From JAWWPG01 sp038254365 (GTDB lineage Bacteria; Actinomycetota; Actinomycetes; Propionibacteriales; Nocardioidaceae): 39,631 nucleotides of DNA. The stretch lies in the NCBI GenBank assembly GCA_038254365.1, contig JBBSGI010000022.1:1-39631 (forward strand), in the 5' to 3' direction. Position numbers and translations under genes: made by a program. Shown one piece after another: positions 33,007-39,631 of the stretch. Under the pieces are notes generated by a model. It had not been told where the DNA came from. It saw nothing but the letters and a program-made list of their open reading frames with translations, and searched no databases. Each line of letters begins with the position of its first letter. Within the stretch, counting starts at the first letter, position 1.

Positions 33007-35136
33007 TCACGGGCGCTGCAGAGCGGTCCGCACGGCCGCGGCCAGCGCGGCCACCCGCGGCGACGACCTGACGCCCTCGAGCGACATCGGTTCGCCGTCG
33101 GGGCCGCTCAGCGGCACGCGCCAGTTCGGATACTCATCCGCCGTACCGGGCTGGTTCTGGGTGCGTCGATCACCGACCGCGTCGGTGAGGCTCACCGACA
33201 GCAGTCGGGCCGGCGTCCAAGCCAGGTAGCGGTGCAGCGCGATGACGGTCGCCTCGAGGTCCGCGCCGGGCTCCAGTGCGCCCCGCTCCTCGAGCAAGGC
33301 CAGCCAGGCGGAGCGACCCATCTCATCGGCTGCGCGCTCATCCTCGATCGGTCGGGTCAGCAGGCCGAGCCGCTCCCGCAGGTCGACGTGGCTGCCGGCG
33401 AGGTAGCCCAGTGTCGGTGGGAGGTCATGGGTCGTCACGGAGGCGAGGCAGAACTCACGCCACTTCTCCGCCGGCAGGGGCCTGCCCTCCTCGTCCCGCT
33501 CGAACCAGAGGATGGAGGTACCGACGATGCCGCGCTCCACGAGGTAGTCGCGGGCCGCCACCTCCACGTTGCCCAGGTCCTCGCCGACGACGACGGCGCC
33601 GGCACGGTGGCCTTCCAGTGCGAGGATGCCGATCAGCGCTTCGTGGTCGTAGTGCAGGTATGTGCCGCGGTCGGCGGTAGCACCCGCCGGGATGCACCAC
33701 AGGCGGAACAGCCCGATGATGTGGTCGACTCGCAGCGCCCCTGCGTGCCGCAGCAGGCGCGATATCAGGTGGCGGTAGGGGGCGTAGCCCAGGGCTTCCA
33801 GACGGTCGGGTCGCCACGGCGGCTGGCTCCAGTCCTGGCCGAGCTGGGTGAACGCGTCCGGCGGTGCACCGACCGTGATCCCCTGCGCCAGGGCGTCCTG
33901 CCACACCCAGGAGTCCGCGCCGCGCGGGTGCACGCCGACCGCGAGATCGTGCATGATGCCGAGCCGCATACCGGCCTCGACCGCGGAACGCTGGGCCGCG
34001 TCTAGCTGTTCGTCGAGCAGCCACTGCAGCCAGGTGTAGAACTCGACGAGATGCTGGTTGCTCTCGCGGAACTTGGCCACCCGCGGGAGCTGTGGGTGGC
34101 GCAGCTTCTCGGGCCACTGGTGCCAGTCGGGACCGTGCAGCTCGGACAGCGCACACCAGGTCGCGAAGTCCCGGAGGGTGGCACCTTCTCTGGCGAGGTA
34201 CCCCTGGTAGGCGGCCTCTCGGTGCGGCATTAGCGGCAGGTCGTGGATCAGCCGAAGGGCGGACCTCTTCGCGGTCCACGCGGCGTCGCGGTCGATCGCG
34301 TCGAGGCCGTCGAGCCGCTGCCGCACGTCACGTGCCAGCGCCTCCACCTCCGACCGCTGGGCGTCCGGCAGGGCGTCGTACTCGGGGATCTCCTGGACCC
34401 GCAGGTACACCGGGTTGACGAAAGCGCGGGAGCTCGGCAGGTACGGCGAGGGCTCCATCGGCGGCACCGGCTCGGCGGCCGAGAGCGGGTTGACCAGGAT
34501 GAAGTCCGCGCCGAGATCAGCTGCCGACCAACTGGCCAGCGTTCGTAGGTCGGCCAGGTCCCCGATGCCCCAGGAGCCACTCGACCAGACGCTGTAGAGC
34601 TGGGTGGCCAGCCCCCAGGCGCGATCGTCGCCGAGCCGGTCGGGAAAGCCCAGGAAGCCGGGGGTCACGATGAGCGAGGCGCTGGCCTCGCCACCTGGCC
34701 AGCGGGCCTGCAGGCGGTGGTACCCGAGCGGTGGGTCCGAGTCCAGCGTGACGGTCGCTTCTTCCTTGCGGTGCGCCGGCGACCTCGGGTCGGGGTTCGC
34801 GATCGCGGTGACGGTCGCCTCGAGCCGGCGCCCGTCCTCGAGGCTCACCCATGCTTCGGCGGTCTCCCCAAGGAGATAGCGCAGCAACACCGCGACCGGC
34901 TGGCCCTGCCGGAGCACCACGCAGTGCGGCAGCGCCTCGAGGGACTGCCTGCGCTGATGCTCTGCCAGCGCCGACTCAGCCGCCGCGCCGTCTCGGGCGT
35001 CGACCCCCAACGAGTCGAGGACCGCCAGCACCGTCTCGACGGGGACAGGGACGGTCTCACCCCACCAGTCCACGAACTCGACGGCTATCCCGTGCAGCCG
35101 GGCCAGCTCGCACTGGGTCGAGGTGAGTTCGGGCAC
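33007..35136 (-). CDS. malQ: 4-alpha-glucanotransferase (amylomaltase)
   Basis: A 709-residue GH77 enzyme. The first 130 residues form the N-terminal extension found in actinobacterial MalQ. The barrel shows LYSVWSSGSWGIGDLADLRT, DFILVNPLSAAEPVPPMEPS ('NPL.A..P..P..PSPY'), the nucleophile Asp in ALRVDHIIGLFRLWCIPAGA, acid/base Glu in VVVGEDLGNVEVAARDYLVE and the late Asp in SVTTHDLPPTLGYLAG. It transfers alpha-1,4-glucan chains between maltodextrins, so it recycles short chains that GlgX and TreY cannot use. Start GTG 35,136. The amidohydrolase gene upstream ends 24 bp away on the same strand, so malQ may lie within the same transcript. Confidence 0.95.
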   Translation of the reverse strand: MPELTSTQCELARLHGIAVEFVDWWGETVPVPVETVLAVLDSLGVDARDGAAAESALAEHQRRQSLEALPHCVVLRQGQPVAVLLRYLLGETAEAWVSLEDGRRLEATVTAIANPDPRSPAHRKEEATVTLDSDPPLGYHRLQARWPGGEASASLIVTPGFLGFPDRLGDDRAWGLATQLYSVWSSGSWGIGDLADLRTLASWSAADLGADFILVNPLSAAEPVPPMEPSPYLPSSRAFVNPVYLRVQEIPEYDALPDAQRSEVEALARDVRQRLDGLDAIDRDAAWTAKRSALRLIHDLPLMPHREAAYQGYLAREGATLRDFATWCALSELHGPDWHQWPEKLRHPQLPRVAKFRESNQHLVEFYTWLQWLLDEQLDAAQRSAVEAGMRLGIMHDLAVGVHPRGADSWVWQDALAQGITVGAPPDAFTQLGQDWSQPPWRPDRLEALGYAPYRHLISRLLRHAGALRVDHIIGLFRLWCIPAGATADRGTYLHYDHEALIGILALEGHRAGAVVVGEDLGNVEVAARDYLVERGIVGTSILWFERDEEGRPLPAEKWREFCLASVTTHDLPPTLGYLAGSHVDLRERLGLLTRPIEDERAADEMGRSAWLALLEERGALEPGADLEATVIALHRYLAWTPARLLSVSLTDAVGDRRTQNQPGTADEYPNWRVPLSGPDGEPMSLEGVRSSPRVAALAAAVRTALQRP

Positions 35137-35160
35137 CGGCTCATCCTGGCCGATCCCCGC

Positions 35161-36294
35161 TCAGGCGGCATCCTCGGGACCGAGCCGGTAGACCCGGCGC
35201 GCGTTCCCGTTGAGGACCAGCGCGCTGATGCGGTCGGCGTCGTCGTCCGTGGCGTCGTCTGCGCTCACCAGCGACTGCAGGGCGGCGGCCAACCCGCGCC
35301 GGAAGAGCACGGCGGCGAGGTAGTAGAGCTCAGGCAGGCCGAAGGCGTCGGAGGAGTACAGCATCTTGCCGAACGGCACGAGCTCCAGCGACTCGCGGAT
35401 CACCGCCGCGGACAGCGCCCCGGTGTTGTGGGTGGCCAGCCCGACGTCCATGAAGACGTGCTCGAACACCTGAGCCAGATAGCCCGCGTGGCGGTGGAAG
35501 GGGTAGTTGTGCAACAGCAGAACCGGCACCCCGCGTTCCTCGGTGGCACGCAGGAACGGCGTCAGCCGCAGCGGGTCGCCGTAGCGCAGGTCCGCGTCGC
35601 TATCGCCGTAGCCGACGTGGAACTGCAGAGGCAGACCCGCCTCGATGGCCGTCCAGGCGAGCCAACCGCTCAGCACGGGTGAGACCAGCCGGTGCCCACT
35701 CGCGCCCGGCTGCGAGTCGAACAGGGCCGCGTCGACGTCGTCGCGGGCGGGCTTCGCGGCTGGGAGGTCGAGGCCCGTTCGGTACGCGGCGATGCTCTTC
35801 GCGCCCACCGCTGTGGTGTTTTCCAGCGTCGCCGTAAGCCGATCGGGTACGGCGCGCGGCTCGACCCCGTCATTGAGCAGGTCCTCAGCCAGCCGCTCCA
35901 GCCGGACGATCTCGTGCGCCTCGCCGCCGGCAAGCTCGGCGAGGTCTACGGGTGAGCTGATCGACTCTGGCGCGAGGCCGGCGTCGACGAGGAAGCACTC
36001 GGTGTTCGTGGCGCCAAGGAACCGCCGGGTGATCTCCTCGACGCCGAGGTCTTGACGTCGCGTGAGATAGACGTCCGCGTCGGTGTGGGGTTCCAGGTCG
36101 AGCAGCGGCGGGCACCAGCGCCGTACGGCGAGGCCGAGCATGGAGTCGAACAGGGAGGTGCCGAGCGGACTGGGCCTGTCCGCCTCGTTCAGCAGGCTCT
36201 CGAACTCAGCGCGGTCCAGATCGCGCATGAGTACGCCGTGGCAGTGATGGTCGACCAGCCGCTGCTCGATCGCAATGCCCTCAAGAGTCGCCAC
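35161..36294 (-). CDS. Amidohydrolase (FluG N-terminal-like)
   Basis: A 377-residue metal-dependent hydrolase of the amidohydrolase-2 branch. The metal ligands are visible in sequence: His17-x-His19 in LVDHHCHG, a His in PLQFHVGYGDSDADLRYG, another in VLLLHNYPFHRHAGYLAQVF and the catalytic Asp in MLYSSDAFGLPELYY. This order matches the N-terminal half of FluG-type proteins, in which an amidohydrolase is fused to a glutamine-synthetase-like domain; here the glutamine-synthetase-like gene is separate (37,893-39,269). Start GTG 36,294 abuts the stop of the permease gene. It may hydrolyse a gamma-glutamyl or other amide made by that partner; the substrate is not known. Confidence 0.85.
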   Translation of the reverse strand: MATLEGIAIEQRLVDHHCHGVLMRDLDRAEFESLLNEADRPSPLGTSLFDSMLGLAVRRWCPPLLDLEPHTDADVYLTRRQDLGVEEITRRFLGATNTECFLVDAGLAPESISSPVDLAELAGGEAHEIVRLERLAEDLLNDGVEPRAVPDRLTATLENTTAVGAKSIAAYRTGLDLPAAKPARDDVDAALFDSQPGASGHRLVSPVLSGWLAWTAIEAGLPLQFHVGYGDSDADLRYGDPLRLTPFLRATEERGVPVLLLHNYPFHRHAGYLAQVFEHVFMDVGLATHNTGALSAAVIRESLELVPFGKMLYSSDAFGLPELYYLAAVLFRRGLAAALQSLVSADDATDDDADRISALVLNGNARRVYRLGPEDAA

Positions 36295-37762
36295 TCAGAG
36301 TGACTCGTGCTGGTAGTCGCTCTCCAGGCTTGCCATCCCGCGGGCCAGCCGCCGGGGCACGGACGGAACCGCGACGACCACGATGGTCACGAGAGCCAGC
36401 CAACCGAACGCCACGATCGGCAGCCAGAACTGGGGAACGTCGGAGGGGGGATAGGGCCAGACGTTGCGGTAGAGGGTGTAGACGATGACGACAACGGCGG
36501 CGATCGGGATGATGACCTGCCACTGCGGCACCGCCAGCTTTCGGTCGATGAACACCAGCTTGATGCAGCCCAAGGTCGCCAGCAGGTACGCGACGAGCAG
36601 GATCAACGTGCCGATGGTGGCGCTCCAGAAGAATGTGTCGAATGGTTTTGCGGAGAAGGCGATGGCGCAGATGGCGGCGATGGCGGCGATCAGCCCGCTG
36701 ATCAGGGCCGCCGCGGCGGCCGGGGTGTCGTTTCTGCCGGTCTGGGCGAGCGCAGAGGTCGGGGCGAGGTCTCGGCTGACGGCGAAGACCATCCGGGAGG
36801 CGCCGACGACACAGCGCCAGGCAGCAGGCGAAGGCGCTCACGGCCGCGCCGAGGGTGATCAGGTCGCCGACCCAGTTGCCCACATAGGAGCTGCCGAGGT
36901 CTCCCATCAGCGCTGGTGAGTTGATGAAGGCCTTTACTCCAGCCGGGTCGGTGCCGAAGCCGGTCATCTCGACCGCGGTGACCAGCGTGAAGTAGATCCC
37001 GCCGAAGATCGCCGTACCCAAGATCGCGCGGGGGATGTCGCGCCGCGGGTTGTCCGCTTCCTCGCCCAGGGTCGCGGCGGCCTCGAAGCCGGCGAACGAG
37101 AGCAGCCCGAAGATGATGCCGAGGAACAGCGCGGAGTTGCTGGTGCCGGCCGGCACCTTCCAGATGTCGGACGTGAAGTGCGCATCGCCCGGCGCCTGGT
37201 TGATCGCGATCTTGATCGCCACGATCGCCGCGACCACGATGATCAGCAGCACGGTCACGCCTTCCGTGCTCAAGAGCACGGCACCCGCACGCTTGGCTGG
37301 AGTGATCGCGAAGAACAGGGCGAGGCCCAAAGCCACCGCGCCGACGAGGAAGCCGGACCACCACGGCTGGTCGTTCCAGATGCCGATCACGTCGAGGAAC
37401 GACGCACCGAAGATTCCGGCCGCAGTCGACGTGACTAGGCCGTAGAACGTGTAGGTGCCGATCAGGCCGAGGCCCGCCACGGCGCCGGCGTGCGGGCCGA
37501 GGGTGGCCCCGGCGAACACGTAGACCGACCCGGCATGCTGGTAGTACTGGCACAGCCGGACGAAGACGTACGCGATGAGCAGCACGGCAAGCGCCGCCAG
37601 GAAGAACGCCAGCGGCGTCGCCCTGCCGACGTACCCGGCCGTCCCCTGCGGGTTGATGTTGGCCGCCATGCTGGGCGCCATCAGCGCCACGGAGATCGCG
37701 ATGGCCGGCCACACCGACAAGCCTCGCCGCAGGCCGGATGATGGTTGTCTCGTCGTCGTCAT
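36295..37762 (-). CDS. Amino acid permease (APC family), frameshifted
   Basis: About 488 residues if one frameshift is corrected. From ATG 37,762 (MTTTRQPSSGLRRGLSVWPA, with GGGAGG upstream) it follows the APC transporter plan: SVALMAPSMAANINPQGTAG (first helix with its unwound segment), 'YQHAGSVYVFAGATLGPHAG', FAGFEAAATLGEEADNPRRD (helix 6 and following loop) and SAFACCLA. Near 36,824 one extra C puts the frame off; the correct continuation CVVGASRMVFAVSRDLAPTS lies in the next frame and runs to TGA 36,295-36,297. Uncorrected translation would lose the last four or so helices. A sequencing error or a recent mutation is possible. It would import an amino acid, polyamine or amine for the adjacent enzymes. 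Confidence 0.8.
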
Positions 37763-37892
37763 GGACCGCTCCCTCCCAGGAGCACCGCGTTGGCGAAGTG
37801 CGCGGTGGCTGGACTTCGCCACTAGTCTGGCGGCGACACCTCAAGATGTCTATGTGTCTTGACTGGTGGGCACCTGGGTGAAGGAGACGTCC
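37763..37892. promoter_or_regulatory. Divergent control region with two dyads
   Basis: 130 bases between the permease (minus) and glutamine-synthetase-like (plus) genes. Dyad A: TGGCGAAGT and ACTTCGCCA (37,791-37,821, 13-bp spacer, perfect 9-bp arms) lies 29 bases before the permease ATG. Dyad B: TCAAGA and TCTTGA (37,841-37,862) is nearer the other gene. AAGGAG at about 37,880 serves ATG 37,893. Both dyads are candidate operators for a regulator encoded elsewhere; dyad A would also form a hairpin in the permease leader. Confidence 0.55.
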
Positions 37893-39269
37893 ATGGATGC
37901 GGCAGAGCGCGAGTCCCGGAGTGCGGCGGCCGCTGGACTGGTGGAGCAGCTGGCTGCGCAAGGAGTGGTGGGTGTCGCCGCCACGTTCGTCGACAACTCC
38001 GGCATCGCCCGGGTCAAAGCCTTCCCGTTGGAGAGGCTGCCGCGGGTGGCCGGCTGGGGGATCGGGATCTCGACCAGCTTCGACCGGTTCCGGGCCGACG
38101 ACTGGATCGCCGGCTCGGGGGCCGGCGAGGAGCCGGTGGGAGACCTGCGCATCATCCCCGACGTACGGCGGGTGGTGTCGCTAGCTGGACAACCGGGATG
38201 GGCCTGGGCGCCGGGGGAGCGATACCAGCAGTCCGGTGAGCCGCACCAGCAGTGTGGTCGCCTCCTGCTGCGCCGGGTCACGGACGAGCTGGCGGAGCAG
38301 GGCATCACGATGCGGGCGGCCTTCGAGATCGAGTGGGTGGTCTCCCGAGGGTTCGAGGACGCGTTCGTTCCCGCGCTGCAAGGGCCGGGGTACGGCATGG
38401 CGCGGCTGATCGACCAGTCGGACTACTGCCGCGACGTGCTGCAGGCGCTGGCCGGTGTCGGGATCGCGGTCGAGCAGTTCCACCCCGAGTACGCCGCCGG
38501 TCAGCTTGAGATCTCGGTAGCTGCCGAAGGCCCCGCCGATGCCGCGGACACGTCCGTGCTGGCCAGGGCGACGATCCGCGCGGTGGGTCGACAGCACGGG
38601 TTCCGTACCTCGTTCTCCCCGAAGGTCGCAGTCCCCGGGGTGGGAAACGGTGGACACGTCCATCTGAGCCTGTGGCGTGATGACCGGAACCTCATGGCAG
38701 GAGGCGCTGGACCTTCCGGATTCACCGACGAGGGGGAGGCGTTCAGCGCCGGAGTCCTCGAGCGGCTGCCTGCCCTGCTGGCGATCGGCGCCCCCAGCCC
38801 CGTGAGCTACCTCCGGCTGGTTCCTTCGCACTGGGCCGGGGTCTATGCCTGTTGGGGCGTCGAGAACCGGGAGGCGGCCATGCGCGTGGTGACCGGGTCG
38901 ACCGGCAGCGAGCCATGGGCAGCGAACGTGGAGATCAAGTGCTTCGACCTGCTGGCCAACCCGTATCTCGTGCTGGCCGGTCTCATCGCCTGCGGGCTCG
39001 CCGGGATGCGGGAGGGGAGCCGGCTCCCGGAGCCGGTCGATGTCGATCCCGCCGCGCTCGGGGAGGAGACCCTGGCCAGCCGCGGCATCCGCCGCCTCCC
39101 GCTCACGCTCGCAGACGCGGTCGCCGCATTCGAAGCCGACGACGCGCTGACGTCCGCGTTCGGTGCGGAGCTGATGGCGTCGGTCTCAGCGGTACGGGAG
39201 AGCGACATCGAGCAGTACGCCGACCTCGACGATGCGGACCTGGCCGCGGCGATCCGCTGGCTCCACTGA
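37893..39269 (+). CDS. Glutamine synthetase-family amide ligase
   Basis: A 458-residue member of the glutamine synthetase family. Active-site parts: AAFEIEWVV (Glu145 and Glu147, metal), HPEYAAGQLEISVA (the second metal site, including Glu206), GNGGHVHLSLW (His of the third site and nucleotide loop) and CFDLLANPYLVLAGLIACG with the typical C-terminal fold. It lacks the strict signatures of the housekeeping enzyme, and its N-terminal domain is short and divergent. Together with the FluG-like amidohydrolase and the amine/amino-acid permease it is likely a gamma-glutamyl-amine ligase or a relative that acts on polyamines, ethanolamine or purine-derived amines; which one is not decidable. ATG 37,893 has AAGGAG 7 bp upstream; GTG 37,866 is possible. 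Confidence 0.85.
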   Translation: MDAAERESRSAAAAGLVEQLAAQGVVGVAATFVDNSGIARVKAFPLERLPRVAGWGIGISTSFDRFRADDWIAGSGAGEEPVGDLRIIPDVRRVVSLAGQPGWAWAPGERYQQSGEPHQQCGRLLLRRVTDELAEQGITMRAAFEIEWVVSRGFEDAFVPALQGPGYGMARLIDQSDYCRDVLQALAGVGIAVEQFHPEYAAGQLEISVAAEGPADAADTSVLARATIRAVGRQHGFRTSFSPKVAVPGVGNGGHVHLSLWRDDRNLMAGGAGPSGFTDEGEAFSAGVLERLPALLAIGAPSPVSYLRLVPSHWAGVYACWGVENREAAMRVVTGSTGSEPWAANVEIKCFDLLANPYLVLAGLIACGLAGMREGSRLPEPVDVDPAALGEETLASRGIRRLPLTLADAVAAFEADDALTSAFGAELMASVSAVRESDIEQYADLDDADLAAAIRWLH

Positions 39270-39391
39270 CCATCCGCCCCCCGGTCCCGACCATCCGTCC
39301 CTTGTTCCCGACCATCCGTCCCTTGTTCCCGACCATCCGCCAGCTGGCGGATCGCCAGGGGCGGATGGTGCGTTCCTAGGGGCGGATGGTC
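39268..39391. repeat. 21-bp-period repeat and hairpin block
   Basis: GACCATCCG occurs four times in direct order at 39,268, 39,289, 39,310 and 39,331, exactly 21 bp apart. The middle two are followed by identical TCCCTTGTTCC. The reverse complement CGGATGGT occurs at 39,362 and 39,383, again 21 bp apart. Between the two sets is a perfect 18-bp palindrome, ATCCGCCAGCTGGCGGAT (39,335-39,352). RNA from either strand could fold into long stems. It lies between two convergent genes, so a bidirectional terminator is the plain reading, although no T-run follows. Confidence 0.75.
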
Positions 39392-39449
39392 GGATGTTTG
39401 CGTGGACCCCGGTCACCGGGACCGAGGTCCACGCTGGTGGTGCGAGCCG

Positions 39450-39631
39450 TTACGACTGCAGCCACATGTCCTTCCAGTCGGGCATGCCGTACACCGGGTC
39501 GTTGATCGCGTTCATGACCTTGGAGCCGCGGGCCATGGCGTCCGCGCCGTAGCCGGTGACGACGACCGGGTAGTACTTCATCTGGATCTCCTTGTCCAGT
39601 GCGTTCCAGGCGGCCGGCTGCTTCGCGATCG
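39450..39631 (-). CDS. ABC transporter solute-binding protein, C-terminal end (partial)
   Basis: The last 59 codons of a gene that enters from the right edge; it ends at TAA 39,450-39,452. The translation includes AWNALDKEIQMKYYPVVVTG and 'DPVYGMPDWKDMWLQS'. The pattern of a helix with 'W..LDKEI', a strand with 'YPVVV', and a final 'G.PDW..MWL' is that of the C-terminus of periplasmic-type family-5 (peptide/oligopeptide) solute-binding lipoproteins. Such proteins deliver oligopeptides or other solutes to an ABC importer. It converges on the glutamine-synthetase-like gene across the 21-bp repeat block. Confidence 0.6.
   Translation of the reverse strand, partial: IAKQPAAWNALDKEIQMKYYPVVVTGYGADAMARGSKVMNAINDPVYGMPDWKDMWLQS

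Noticed and set aside
39268..39391. CRISPR array
   Set aside because: The repeats are only 9-20 bp with a fixed 21-bp period and partly identical spacers, half of them inverted; no cas genes are present.
1..39631. tRNA, rRNA, insertion sequence or prophage genes
   Set aside because: None seen by reading. No cloverleaf, transposase, integrase or phage structural gene was recognised, although small RNAs could be missed by eye.

Overview
The window is GC-rich DNA from an actinobacterium. A Nocardioidaceae-like or other Propionibacteriales-like origin is a guess from gene content and codon use only. Supporting families are an F420-type nitroreductase-like protein, a mycothiol-isomerase-type DinB protein, a stand-alone LigD-type polymerase domain, GlgX/TreY/TreZ/MalQ, and frequent GTG starts. 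I saw no rRNA, tRNA, CRISPR array, insertion sequence or phage gene.

Region 1 (about 1-11,230) is a patchwork of small, unrelated genes with much decay. Intact genes: a DinB/maleylpyruvate isomerase-like protein, a two-domain VOC protein, an F420-type oxidoreductase, a MazEF-type toxin-antitoxin pair, an aldo/keto reductase, an SRPBCC protein, a lipoprotein, a DinB protein, and an NTF2-like protein co-transcribed with a TetR regulator. Broken genes: a methyltransferase tail, a dienelactone hydrolase, a LysR regulator with two compensating frameshifts, an XRE antitoxin remnant with an inverted middle followed by a frameshifted AbiEii-like nucleotidyltransferase, and a hydrolase-glycosyltransferase fusion carrying a nonsense codon, deletions and frameshifts.

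Region 2 (11,393-16,206): a beta-phosphoglucomutase overlaps a GH65 disaccharide phosphorylase, a pair that splits a disaccharide with phosphate and feeds glucose 6-phosphate. On the other strand lie a small P-loop kinase-like gene and a LigD-type polymerase/primase.

Region 3 (16,480-23,979) is one compact plus-strand operon: malate synthase, GlcD, GlcE, GlcF and a lactate/glycolate permease. Together they would import glycolate (or lactate), oxidise it to glyoxylate and condense that with acetyl-CoA to malate. The glcE-glcF junction holds three and a half copies of a 24-bp unit, each with its own Shine-Dalgarno site and ATG, and these form a 23-codon mini-ORF that overlaps both neighbours.

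Region 4 (24,114-25,317): a chimeric remnant of an agmatinase joined to an amidase, then a conserved actinobacterial gene of unknown function.

Region 5 (25,349-37,762, minus strand) may be one long transcription unit: amino-acid permease (frameshifted), amidohydrolase, malQ, glgX/treX, treY, treZ, and a sulfotransferase-like gene 9 bp behind treZ. GlgX, TreY and TreZ make trehalose from glycogen or maltodextrin, and MalQ recycles short glucans.

Region 6 (37,763-39,631): a glutamine-synthetase-like gene diverges from the permease/amidohydrolase pair, with clear dyads between them. It is followed by a repeat and hairpin block with an exact 21-bp period, then the tail of a convergent ABC-transporter solute-binding protein gene.
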